A DNA stretch of 64,000 nucleotides, from the NCBI RefSeq assembly GCF_025486315.1, contig NZ_JAOOPY010000004.1:122295-186294 (forward strand). Direction: 5' to 3'. Positions 16,587 to 25,067 of this stretch are shown here, piece by piece. Made by a program: the position numbers and the translations under genes. Within the stretch, counting starts at the first letter, position 1, and every line of letters starts with the position of its first letter. This DNA comes from Variovorax sp. N23. GTDB lineage: Bacteria; Pseudomonadota; Gammaproteobacteria; Burkholderiales; Burkholderiaceae_C. The notes under the pieces are model-generated. The model worked only from the letters and a program-made list of their open reading frames with translations, made no database searches and was not told the origin of the DNA.

Positions 16587-17372
16587 CTACATCAGCTTGA
16601 AGGGGAAGTACTTCGCCGTGATGCGGTCGTAGGTCCCGTCGGCGCGGATGGCTTCGAGGGCCGCGTTGACCTTCGTGAGCGTCTTCGGATCATCCTTTCG
16701 CACGGCGATGCCATTGCCTTCGCCGAGAAGCCCGCCCTTGAATTCCGGGCCGACGAAGGCGAAGTTCCGCGCTTCGGGCGTCTTCATGAAGCCCACGAAG
16801 TACGTCACCATGTTGCCGAAGATGTATTCGACGCGCCCTGCGACCAAGTCGAGTTCGGCGGCCTGTGGGGTGTCGTAGAAGCGCAGGTCCGAGTTCTTGT
16901 AGTCATGGCTCAAGTAGGCGGCCTGGATCGAGCCGCGTTGCACGCCGATCGACTTGCCCTTGAGCGCCTCGGGGCTGACTTCCGCAGGGGCGTCCTTGCG
17001 GGCGACGAACCGTGAGACGGTCTCCTTGTATTTGGTGGAGAAGGCCACGCGCTGGCGGCGTTGTTCGGTGATCGCCATGCTGGCGACGATCAGGTCGAAC
17101 TTTCGGGACATGAGGCCCGGCAGCATCCCGTCCCAGTCCTGGGCGACGATCTCGCATCGGGCTTTCATCTTCTCGCACAGCGCGTTCGCGATGTCGACAT
17201 CCCAGCCCTGCAGCGTTCCCTGTGCATCCTTGAAGCTCCAGGGTGGATAGGTGCCCTCGGTTGCGATGCGATAGTTGTCCTGCGCTTGAGCGACGCCGAC
17301 CCAGAGTAAAGACGCCGTTATTAGGAAGATCCATTGACGCAGGATCTTTAGACAACGTGCGAATGAGTTCAT
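16587..17372 (-). CDS. Periplasmic amino acid-binding protein (SBP family 3)
   Basis: 261 residues from ATG 17372 with AAGG upstream. The signal peptide ends VGVAQAQDN. The mature protein is of the lysine/arginine/ornithine-binding type: YRIATEGTYPPWSFKD at the start of lobe 1, GWDVDIANALCEKM, DWDGMLPGLMSRKFDLIVAS and the hinge GLLGEGNGIAVRKDD. I considered a periplasmic cyclohexadienyl dehydratase (PheC, a relative of this fold) because of the nearby chorismate mutase, but the transport-type LMSRKFDLIVASM and the permease neighbours favour a receptor. First gene of the operon; ligand unknown, possibly an amino acid-like pathway product. Confidence 0.9.
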   Translation of the reverse strand: MNSFARCLKILRQWIFLITASLLWVGVAQAQDNYRIATEGTYPPWSFKDAQGTLQGWDVDIANALCEKMKARCEIVAQDWDGMLPGLMSRKFDLIVASMAITEQRRQRVAFSTKYKETVSRFVARKDAPAEVSPEALKGKSIGVQRGSIQAAYLSHDYKNSDLRFYDTPQAAELDLVAGRVEYIFGNMVTYFVGFMKTPEARNFAFVGPEFKGGLLGEGNGIAVRKDDPKTLTKVNAALEAIRADGTYDRITAKYFPFKLM

Positions 17373-17639
17373 GAGATGACCTTGAAGAGATCGATGCAGT
17401 GGCACGATCGTCAAGTGAAATCAGCACACGCACAACGCTTGCGCGCCAAGCAAACGGTTGTTCGGCTGAGTGTCGAAAGTTGGTCCTCGGAGTACGCTCC
17501 GAACAGCAATCAGCCCTTGCATGACAGTAAAACTGCATCGAAGGTATCGAGATGGAAGCGGTACTGAGAATCGCGCCGGACCCTCGGGAACAGTGAAGGA
17601 GCTACCGCGATGGATAGATGGCCGGACGGATCGCTATCG

Positions 17640-17966
17640 TTACGGCGACGACTCGATATGAAAGACGATCTCTGTGGCCGCGTTAGCGGTACCAGTGCTA
17701 GCCGGCAGGCCGTGGCGCCCAATGAGAAATGGCTCGCTGACATCACGGAGGTCCAGATCTCCGCCGGCAATGTCTATCTGTCGCCAATCATCGACTGCTT
17801 CGACGGGATGGTGGTGAGCTGGACCATCGGTACGAATCCGAACGCCGCGCTCTTCGACACAATGCTGGATGCAGCCATCGAGACCGTGGCAGATACAGTT
17901 GATCGGCCAGTAGTCCACGCTGATCGCGGCGGGCACTACCGTTGGCCAGGCTGGCTATCGAGAATG
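17640..17966 (+). pseudogene. IS3-family transposase orfB fragment (integrase core)
   Basis: About 105 codons of an rve integrase core are readable: NEKWLADITEVQISAGNVYL with the first catalytic Asp, IDCFDGMVVSW, and VVHADRGGHYRWPGW with the second Asp. The start is missing and similarity ends soon after LSRM, before the third catalytic residue (Glu). Both ends are cut, so this is a dead fragment at the left edge of a stretch of fused gene remnants. Confidence 0.75.
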
Positions 17967-18062
17967 AGCGACGACGCAGGCGGCGGCCGACGGCGTCAAC
18001 GGCAGTCAGGCGACCCGGTCAACGCCCAGCGAGGTGCTGTCAACGCGCCTTTCCGCTTTTTC

Positions 18063-18469
18063 ATTGCTACCCGAGTGTGGCGTTTGACGCCCAGGCCGGC
18101 GCGATCACCGCCGTGATCGGTCCCAATGGCGCAGGCAAGAGTACCTTGTTCAACCTGATCAGCGACGCCATCCGTGCGAGCAGCGGCACCGTGATGTTCG
18201 AAGGTCGCGAACTGACCGGCGCCGCACCGCGCCAGATGCTGGCGGCTGGCTTGGCGCGCTCTTCCAGATCATCAACCTGTTCTTCGCGCCAACTCGTCGC
18301 GCTTGTCGGCCAGCCCGAATTGCGACGTCGACCTGTTGATGGCGCTGTCTGTTCACGTGATCGTGATGCATCAGGGGCAGACGCTCGCGGAGGGCGCACC
18401 GGCGACGTTGCGCGCCAACCCGTCCGTGCGGGCCGCCTATTGCGGCGAGAGACACGAGGATCCCGAGAC
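18063..18469 (+). pseudogene. livG remnant (branched-chain amino acid ABC ATPase) with internal deletion
   Basis: One frame carries a LivG N-terminal part without its start: ITAVIGPNGAGKSTLFNLIS (Walker A), then GRELTGAAPRQMLAAGLARS. Similarity then breaks; after about 60 bases another frame carries the LivG C-terminus, DVDLLMALSVHVIVMHQGQT to RAAYCGE. The signature, Walker B and H-loop regions are gone, so the product would be inactive. It ends at the start of a livF remnant. Confidence 0.75.
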
Positions 18470-18866
18470 ATGCTCGAATCGACGGAGGTACCTACCTGCT
18501 ACCGTCCGAACCACGTGCTCCAAGGCATTAACCTGCGCGTGGAGGCCGGTGAAGTGGTGGGGCTGTTCGGTCGCAACGGTGTCGGGAGGCCACAGTCATC
18601 AAGACGATTGCAGGGCGGGTCCAGCCCACGCGCGGCCGCTTGCGTTTCGCCGAGCAGGACTTCACTGGTGCCGCGCCCGAGCAGGTGTGTCGGCACGGCA
18701 TCGGCCTGGTGTTGAAGGACCGCCGCATCTTCCCCGGCCTGACCGTGGAAGAGAACTTGCGCCTGGGCCTGCTGCAGACGCCGCGCCGTACGCGAGCCGA
18801 AGCGCGCGCCAGGCTCGAGGGGATCTACGAGCGCTTTCCGCGCCTGGCCGAGCGGCACCGCCAGAC
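18470..18866 (+). pseudogene. livF remnant, frameshifted and truncated
   Basis: From ATG 18470 the frame reads a LivF start (HVLQGINLRVEAGEVV, GRNGVG), but the Walker A codons are damaged near 18587-18597 where one base appears lost, and similarity continues in another frame: TVIKTIAGRVQPTRG, ApeqVCRHGIGLVLKDRRIF, LTVEENLRLGLL. It stops at about 18866 where an unrelated ligase fragment is fused in frame. Signature and Walker B are missing, so it is non-functional. Confidence 0.75.
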
Positions 18867-19446
18867 CCACACCAACGACGTGCTCATGCCGCGTGACGGC
18901 ATCCGCTGGGGCACCAACGGCGTCCCGGGCAAGGGCGTGGACCTGAAGATTGTCGACCTCGACGGCCACATGGTGCCGAACGGCCAGACCGGCGAGATCG
19001 TGGTGCGCAGCCGCGGCGTGTTCCATGGCTACTGGAACAAGCCGGAAGCCACCGCGGAGGTGCTCCGCGACGGCTGGGTGCACACCGGCGACATCGGCAA
19101 GATGGACGACCAGGGCTACCTGACCTTCATCGGTCGCATCAAGGAAATGATCAAGATCTCCGGCTTCAGCGTGTTCCCGGAAGAGGTCGAGTCGATCCTG
19201 ATCCTGCATCCCGATGTGGGGCAGGTCGCCGTCATCGGCGTGCCGGACGCGGTCAAGGGCGAAGTGGTCAAGGCATTCATCGTGCCAAGCGGCGATGCCG
19301 CCCAGCCGTTCAACTGCGACACCTTGCTTGCGTGGGCCCGCGAGAACATGTCGCACTACAAGGTGCCGCGGCAACTTGAACTGCGCGAATTGCTGCCCGC
19401 CACAGGCACCGGCAAGGTGTTGCGGCGGCTTCTGAAGGCTGCGTGA
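18867..19446 (+). pseudogene. C-terminal fragment of an acyl-CoA synthetase (AMP-binding family)
   Basis: About 190 codons in frame with the livF fragment. They match the C-terminal third of ANL-family ligases: GQTGEIVVRSRGVFHGYWNK, DGWVHTGDIGKMDDQGYLTF (the A7/A8 region with Asp), GRIKEMIKISGFSVFPEEVE and the C-terminal Lys in TGTGKVLRR. The N-terminal adenylation core with its P-loop is missing, so the fragment cannot activate acids. The fused open frame from 18640 is an accident of deletion, not a real bifunctional protein (inference). Confidence 0.8.
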
Positions 19447-19799
19447 GCATGGCTCGCGCAGCCACGCAGGCATGGGTGCGCAGCAGCTACAGCTCGGGAA
19501 GGCAAGCTCACTGGTGCTGACTGCAAGGCAGTGAGCGCAGAGCAGAATGGAGATCGGCCGGTTGCTGCCGAGACCGGAGTGAGCCACCGCGCCGACCTTC
19601 GACTGCGCCACTTGTTTATCCCTGGCGTCCAACAGGCGTGCGGGTCTGAGAGCCGCTCGTGTGGCTCACGGGGCCGTCGGCACATGAGCCAAAAGGGGCT
19701 CATTTCTGCATCGACGCCAACAGCATTGAGCCCTGGCGCAGCGCCGGCACCGCAGTTGCGGCCAGGACAAAAATCAGCCCGAACTGCGCAGCCAGCGTA
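19447..19799. other. Non-coding gap among gene remnants
   Basis: 353 bases with no supported gene. Short open frames on both strands lack features and ribosome sites. It is likely debris from past rearrangements between the ligase fragment and an integrase remnant. Confidence 0.4.
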
Positions 19800-20015
19800 G
19801 CAATATGACGTCGCGCACCTTGAGTGAAACGAGATCACAGCCGCGAAGCTTGCTGTCGATTCCCAGATTGAAGAGTGCGAGTTCGCGGATCCGATTTTCC
19901 ATTTGGAAGCGGACTCGGAGCGCTCAGATATCCTTTGGTTTGAAGGGCGCCTTCTGAACGACGATCTTCCCTTGTTCCACGGTTCACGACGAACAATGTT
20001 GGCTTCTAATCCCAT
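19800..20015 (-). pseudogene. Tyrosine-type integrase N-terminal remnant
   Basis: The reverse strand from ATG 20015 reads MGLEANIVRREPWNKG, the characteristic start of a family of plasmid and ICE tyrosine recombinases. After NKG the match moves to another frame (KAPFKPKDI, then an in-frame TGA, then RIRELALFNLGIDSKLRGCD and LVSLKVRDV) and ends near 19800. The whole catalytic domain with its Arg-His-Arg-Tyr set is missing. It is a degraded remnant carrying one frameshift and one stop codon, and lies just outside the left end of the IS66 element. Confidence 0.75.
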
Positions 20016-20218
20016 GATGGTCTCCCATCGAGTTGAGGGACCAGAAAGAGTGCACGTCATTGAGGTTGGTGTCCAACGCTATGCTTGTCGTTCCGAAGAA
20101 CCGGATGTCCGTTTTAACGGATGGACAAGCGGATGCCTCACGCGTCGACGAGCTAAGTAAGCACGCGGCGAACACATCTTGACGATGGCCGCAGCGTGCG
20201 GCCATCGCGAGCAGGCCG

Positions 20219-21790
20219 TCAGCTCAGCTGCCAGTGATGCGGCAGCAGTTCGTCGATGCGGCTATGCGGCTGCGTCGGCAGGCGTAGGAACACGTCCTTC
20301 AGATAGGCATATGGATCGTGCCCATTGAGCTTGGCTGATTGGATCAAGCTCATGACGGCTGCGGCGCGTTGACCAGCACGCAGGCTCCCAGCGAACAGCC
20401 AGTTCCCTCTGCCCACGGCAATAGGCCGGATCTGGTTCTCCACCCAGTTGTTGTCCGCAGGCAATTTGCCGTCGTCCAGGTAGCGCGTCAGTGCAGCCCA
20501 GCGCTTCAGGCTGTAGTTCAGTGCTTTGGCTGTCCCTGAGCCGTCCGGGACCTTGAGCCGCTGCGCGATCATCCAGGCATGCAGTGCCTCGGCGATCGGC
20601 CGACCTCGCGCTTGGCGGATGCGATGCCGCTCATCTGCGTCCAGATCCTTCACCTCGCGCTCGATCTCGTAGAGCCGGGCGAAGTACTGGATGCCTGCCT
20701 CGGCGATCTGGCTCTTGTTGGCCGTGTGCAGTTCGACGAACTTGCGCCGGGCGTGTGCCAAGCATCCAGCTTCGACGACGCCCTTGGCCAGCAGGGCCTT
20801 GTAGCCCGAGTAGTCATCACATACGAGCGCGCCGCGCCATTCGCCCAGGAAGTCCTGAGCATGCTGGCCAGCCCGGCTGTCGGCGAAGTCGTAGACCACG
20901 CCCTTCATGCCTTCGAAGGCGCCTGGTGTGTAGGCCCACAGGTAAGCGCGGTGCGTCTTGCCGGTGCCAGGCTTGAGCATCGCTACCGGCGTCTCGTCGG
21001 CATGCAGCACTCGATGAGCAAGGATGGCGTCCTTGAGCGCATCGACCAGTGGTTGCAGGCGTACGCCACAGGCGCCGACCCACGCACCGAGCGTCGAGCG
21101 CGGGATGGCCAGGCCGGCACGCCCGAAGATCGCTTCCTGGCGGTACAGCGGCAGGTGGTCGGCGTACTTGGCCACCATCACCTGCGCCAGGAGGCCGGCC
21201 GTGGGGATGCCCTTGTCGATCACCTGGGCCGGCACCGGCGCCTGGATCAGCGTCTGGCAATTCGCGCACGCCCACTTGCCTCGAACATGCCGCTCGACGG
21301 TGAACACGCCGGGAACGTAGTCGAGCTTCTCGGCCACGTCCTCGCCGATGCGCCTGAGCGCACAGCCGCACGTGCAAGTGGTCGACTCGGGTTCGTGGTG
21401 GATATCGACGCGCGGCAGGTTTGCCGGGAGAGGCGTGCGGCGCGGCTGCTGCTTGTCCTCGGTCTTGGGCGGCGGGCGAAGCTGCTTGAGCTCTTCTTCG
21501 ATGGCGGCCAGGTCGGCGTCAAGCGTCTCTTCCAGAAGGCTGGCCTGCGCCGCGTCGAGCTTCTCGCTGCTCTTGCCGAAGCGCAGGCGCTTGTACTGTG
21601 CGAGCTCGTGGGTGAGCTGGTCGACCTTGGTGGACTTGAACGTGATCTCGCGCGTGAGCGTCTCGATCGAGCGGTCCTTGGCCTCGAGCAAGCGCTGCTG
21701 CTCGGCGAAGCCATCAATGAGCCGGAGGGTCACCTCGTGCAGTTGCTCTGCACTGAGGCCCTTCAGTTGTTCGGCGTCCACCATGAGCAC
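20219..21790 (-). CDS. tnpC: IS66 transposase TnpC
   Basis: 523 residues, normal for IS66 TnpC. It has an N-terminal coiled-coil region (about 20-70), an LRFGKSSEKLD motif, a zinc-finger-like block with CTCGCALRRIGEDVAEKLDY and CANC, and the central DDE domain: VLHADETPVAMLKPGTGKTH (first Asp), ALVCDDYSGYKAL (second Asp) and the Glu in PADNNWVENQIRPIAVGR. The C-terminus ends in the DDE_Tnp_IS66_C pattern (LPHHWQLS). Intact; last gene of the element. Confidence 0.96.
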   Translation of the reverse strand: MLMVDAEQLKGLSAEQLHEVTLRLIDGFAEQQRLLEAKDRSIETLTREITFKSTKVDQLTHELAQYKRLRFGKSSEKLDAAQASLLEETLDADLAAIEEELKQLRPPPKTEDKQQPRRTPLPANLPRVDIHHEPESTTCTCGCALRRIGEDVAEKLDYVPGVFTVERHVRGKWACANCQTLIQAPVPAQVIDKGIPTAGLLAQVMVAKYADHLPLYRQEAIFGRAGLAIPRSTLGAWVGACGVRLQPLVDALKDAILAHRVLHADETPVAMLKPGTGKTHRAYLWAYTPGAFEGMKGVVYDFADSRAGQHAQDFLGEWRGALVCDDYSGYKALLAKGVVEAGCLAHARRKFVELHTANKSQIAEAGIQYFARLYEIEREVKDLDADERHRIRQARGRPIAEALHAWMIAQRLKVPDGSGTAKALNYSLKRWAALTRYLDDGKLPADNNWVENQIRPIAVGRGNWLFAGSLRAGQRAAAVMSLIQSAKLNGHDPYAYLKDVFLRLPTQPHSRIDELLPHHWQLS

Positions 21791-21855
21791 GCAGAATGCC
21801 GCCCGAGCGTGTGAGTGTCATCGGCGTTTGCCGCAATTGCACGGCTGCCGTGCGA

Positions 21856-22221
21856 TCACACCACGGTAATGACGCCCGCTGAACCTATGCGCTGCCAGGG
21901 CAACCCGAGCACGAGCGCGTCGAGCTGCTCACGCGTCATCGCCATCTGCGTGCCCAGGCCCGCGTTAGCCCAGAGGAATCGACCCTGGTGCAGACGACGT
22001 GCGCACAGCCAGATTCCGATGCCATCGTGCACGAGGACCTTCATGCGATTGGCCCGTCGGTTGGCGAACAGGTAGGCATGGTGTGGCTGCGCGGAGCCGA
22101 ACACCTTCACGACGCGCGCGAGCGCCGTCTCCATGCCGGCGCGCATGTCGATCGGCTCGGTGGCCAGCCACACGGCGTCGACGCGGATCAACGCAGCCAC
22201 TCGCGCAGCCAAGCTGCGCAT
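21856..22221 (-). CDS. tnpB: IS66 accessory protein TnpB (IS66 orf2)
   Basis: 121 residues from ATG 22221, or about 111 if translation begins at TTG 22191, which overlaps the tnpA stop. It contains the family core RVDAVWLATEPIDMRAGMET, HHAYLFANRRANRMKVLVHD and GIGIWLCARRLHQGRF. TnpB is needed for IS66 transposition, with unknown biochemistry. It lies between tnpA and tnpC and is intact. Confidence 0.93.
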   Translation of the reverse strand: MRSLAARVAALIRVDAVWLATEPIDMRAGMETALARVVKVFGSAQPHHAYLFANRRANRMKVLVHDGIGIWLCARRLHQGRFLWANAGLGTQMAMTREQLDALVLGLPWQRIGSAGVITVV

Positions 22222-22589
22222 GACGAGGCCGACTCCACAGGCCAGTGCACGACTGCGGTGACGCTGCCTCGCTTCAGTTCAACGCGGATGTCGCGAGCCG
22301 GCATCTGGGCTTCAGGCTGCACATCGAGTGCGATGAAGTCGGGCATCGGCAAGGTCGCAGCGTCAGTCGACTTCGGCGACGCCGCCTTGCGATCGTCGGC
22401 GCGCCACCTGTGCATCACGTTCGCGTTCAGGTTGTACAGCCTCGCGATCGCCGCGGCAGACGCATCGGGTTGCCGGCACGCTTCCAGGACCTGCGCCTTG
22501 AACTGCGCGCTGTGCCTGCGACGGGTGGCCCGCTTAACCACACCATCTATCGTGTCCACATCATTCATCGCGGACACGATGCCTGCCAA
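22188..22589 (-). CDS. tnpA: IS66 accessory protein TnpA (helix-turn-helix)
   Basis: 133 residues, starting 37 bases inside the right end of the element. The IS3/IS66-type helix-turn-helix is visible as RRRHSAQFKAQVLEAC, DASAAAIARLYNLNANVMHR and WRADDR; the C-terminus has the IS66 DIRVELKRGSVTAVVHWP block. It is probably a DNA-binding component. It overlaps tnpB, indicating translational coupling. Intact. Confidence 0.92.
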   Translation of the reverse strand: MAGIVSAMNDVDTIDGVVKRATRRRHSAQFKAQVLEACRQPDASAAAIARLYNLNANVMHRWRADDRKAASPKSTDAATLPMPDFIALDVQPEAQMPARDIRVELKRGSVTAVVHWPVESASSCAAWLREWLR

Positions 22590-22802
22590 CTCTCAGGCAA
22601 TCAAGATGACTTCACCGCGCGCTTACCGAGCTAAGGCGGCACTTAGCGGAATATCTCTGCCGTGCGCTGAGGACGAGCTAGAAAGCAGCCATCAAGGGGA
22701 ACGCCGCATCTTTTGCGAGCGGGTTTGATGGAGTTGATCGCATGTGGGAGCTGACCCTCGTAAACTCCCTGGAGCTGCTGAAGGGTCTGACGGGCGCGAC
22801 TG

Positions 22803-25067
22803 CTACTTTGCCGGAAGCAGATCGCGTGCGGAGATCGGCAGGCGGCGCACCCTGCGGCCCACAGCGTTGAAGACGGCGTTCGCCACCGCGGCCGCGACAC
22901 CAGGGACGCCGATTTCGCCCAGACCGCGCACTCCGAGCGCATTGAAGCGCAGGTCGGGCTCGCCGACGAACAGCACCTCGATGTCGGGTACGTCCGCGTT
23001 CACGGGCAAGTGGTAGTCGGCCAGGTTGTCGTTGATGATCCGACCGACGTTGGGGTCGAACGCCGTCTGCTCCATGAGCGCCATGCCGAGCCCGAACACG
23101 ATGCCCCCTTTGAGTTGGCTGGCTGCAAGCAACGGATTCACGATGCGTCCACAGTCGAACGAACTGACCACCCGGGCGATCCTGATCCGGGCGAGTTCCT
23201 CGTCGATGCGAACCTCCACGAAATGTGCGCCGAAGGAATAGAAGCTCAGGGCCTGCGTGTCCGGCTTGCCGGCCGATCGGGCCGTGGCTTCCACCGTGGG
23301 CAGGCGCAGGAAAGCCAGTTGCGCCAGCATGTCGTCAGGCCTTGGTTCGGTCGCGGGGCGCACCTGCGTCACCGCCAGCCGGTGCGCGAGCTTCTGGCGT
23401 AGTTCGGTGCAGGCAGCCTGAGCCGCGGGGAGCACGCTGGCCGTCGACTTGGACCGCCCCGCTGTCGGCGTTGCAGGCAGGTCGGAGTCTGCCATCGCCA
23501 CCTTCACTGCGCTCGAAGGCAGGGCGAGTTCGGTCGCTACCACTTGCACCAGGATCGTGGCCATGCCGGTACCAATGTCGGTCGCATCGGTCTCGATGAG
23601 GGCGTAGCCGGAGGCATGAAGCGTGACGCGCACGCTTGCTGGCAATGCGGGGGCTGGATAGGCAGTGGTCGCCATGCCGTAGCCCACCCACTCGTGACCT
23701 TGACGCCGGGATCTGGGTTGCGGCGCTCGCACAGACCAGCCAAACTTCTTCGCGCCCTGCTCGTAGCAGGACGCAAGGTGGATGGACGACCAGTCACGGT
23801 CGTGCAGGGCGTCGCGGTGCGGAAAGTTCTGAACTCTGAAATCGATGGGATCCTGTCCCATCTGGCATGCCAGTTCGTCGACCGCCGACTCAAGCGCAAA
23901 CGAACCGGGGGTCTCGCCCGGCCCCCGGAAGGGCGTGGGTGTGGGAATCGGACGCCGCACCACGTGATGGCGGACTTCCAGATGCGCCGTGGGATACAGC
24001 GCCAGCGTGTTCAAGCCGCAGGGCTCGAAAAAACCGCCGTGCAAGGAGGTTGGCGTCCAGGTGTCATGGCACACCGATGCGAAGCGGCCGGACGCATCGG
24101 TCTCCAAACGCACGTCCTGACGGGTCTCGCCACGATGCCCCGTGGCAACCGACATGTCGGCACGTGAGAGTTGAAGCCGGACGGGCCGCGACAGCGCGCG
24201 TGCAAGGTGCGCGGCCAGCGCCTGGTGCGGCCACATCTGGTTCTTGCTGCCGAAGCCGCCGCCGACGAAGCGCGACTTGACGCTGACCTGCTCGGTCGCC
24301 ACGCCGAGGGACGCGGCAATGTAATCGCGCGCAGCACCCACACCCTGCGTCGAATCGTGCACCGTCACGTGATCACCCTCCCAGAACGCCAAGGTCGCGG
24401 TCGGCTCCATGGGCTGGTGGTGCTGGGTCGGCGTTTCATAGGTGGCTTCGACGCGGTGCACCGTGGAGGAGGGTGCGGGCACCATGCCCGCACTCACCTG
24501 CATTTCCTCGCCGAAGAAAAAGCCCGGTTCCAGCACCTGTTCACCGGGCTGGATGAGGGCGAGTGCGACACGCTGCGCGTCATAGCCCACCTCGATGCAC
24601 CGTGCACCCAGCCGCGCGTCCTCCAACGATTCGGCAACCACTACCGCGATCCATTGGCCGCCGAAGTGGATGTCGGGCGTGCACAGCGGCCGCCAGGCCT
24701 GGAGCCGTCGCTCGGCCCCGTCCGCCAGCGCGCCAAGCCCCAACTCCTCGGCGCTCAGACGCGCGGCTTCGGCGCCGGGATGCCAGCCGATCCGCCTGGC
24801 TGCGTCGAGATGCGTATAGACCGCCACTACCCCCGGCACGTCCTCTGCGGTGCGCGTGCTCAAGCGGGTGATCGTGCCCTTAGCGATGCTGGCGCGCACG
24901 CCCACCGCGTGCAGGGTTGCGGCACGCTGTACGTCGGCTGCGTACCTCGCCGATCCCGTGACCTTGGCGATTGCATCGGCGCGCGGCACGGCCTGCCCAA
25001 CAAGAGACAAAGTCGCGTCGTTCGGCGGCTTCTCGCCGGACGGGTCCTGGTTCTGGGCTGGGTTCAA
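22803..25067 (-). CDS. paoC: Aldehyde oxidoreductase, molybdopterin subunit (PaoC/YagR-like)
   Basis: About 754 residues. I place the start at TTG 25067, whose TTGA overlaps the stop of the FAD subunit gene; the frame stays open upstream without family similarity. This is the xanthine-oxidase-family molybdenum subunit: GSARYAADV near the start, GGFGSKNQMWPHQ (Moco contact), PFRGPGETPGSFALE, DIGTGMATIL and the catalytic Glu in VRGLGEIGVPG at the C-terminus. Length fits PaoC (about 730) better than xanthine dehydrogenase. It oxidises aldehydes to acids with water, passing electrons through FeS to FAD. No PaoD/XdhC maturation gene is adjacent. Confidence 0.9.
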   Translation of the reverse strand: MNPAQNQDPSGEKPPNDATLSLVGQAVPRADAIAKVTGSARYAADVQRAATLHAVGVRASIAKGTITRLSTRTAEDVPGVVAVYTHLDAARRIGWHPGAEAARLSAEELGLGALADGAERRLQAWRPLCTPDIHFGGQWIAVVVAESLEDARLGARCIEVGYDAQRVALALIQPGEQVLEPGFFFGEEMQVSAGMVPAPSSTVHRVEATYETPTQHHQPMEPTATLAFWEGDHVTVHDSTQGVGAARDYIAASLGVATEQVSVKSRFVGGGFGSKNQMWPHQALAAHLARALSRPVRLQLSRADMSVATGHRGETRQDVRLETDASGRFASVCHDTWTPTSLHGGFFEPCGLNTLALYPTAHLEVRHHVVRRPIPTPTPFRGPGETPGSFALESAVDELACQMGQDPIDFRVQNFPHRDALHDRDWSSIHLASCYEQGAKKFGWSVRAPQPRSRRQGHEWVGYGMATTAYPAPALPASVRVTLHASGYALIETDATDIGTGMATILVQVVATELALPSSAVKVAMADSDLPATPTAGRSKSTASVLPAAQAACTELRQKLAHRLAVTQVRPATEPRPDDMLAQLAFLRLPTVEATARSAGKPDTQALSFYSFGAHFVEVRIDEELARIRIARVVSSFDCGRIVNPLLAASQLKGGIVFGLGMALMEQTAFDPNVGRIINDNLADYHLPVNADVPDIEVLFVGEPDLRFNALGVRGLGEIGVPGVAAAVANAVFNAVGRRVRRLPISARDLLPAK

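Larger units (their letters stand above)
20157..22626 (-). mobile_element. Complete IS66-family insertion sequence
   Basis: 2470 bases. Terminal inverted repeats begin GTAAGC at both ends and match at 22 of 26 positions (left 20157-20182, right 22601-22626 read in reverse). The flanks carry an 8-bp direct repeat, CGAGCTAA, at 20149-20156 and 22627-22634, the duplication size usual for IS66. The element carries tnpA, tnpB and tnpC, all intact and on the reverse strand. Perfect target duplication and intact genes indicate a recent insertion. Confidence 0.95.

Noticed and set aside
16587..17372. Periplasmic cyclohexadienyl dehydratase (PheC) instead of a transport receptor
   Set aside because: Attractive because of the nearby exported chorismate mutase, but the sequence matches amino acid receptors and it heads a complete ABC operon.
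18640..19446. Apparent LivF-acyl-CoA ligase fusion enzyme
   Set aside because: Both parts lack their catalytic cores; the fusion reflects deletion, not a functional bifunctional protein.
20579..21814. 411-codon frame antisense to IS66 tnpC
   Set aside because: Mirror of a well-identified transposase; typical antisense open frame at high GC.
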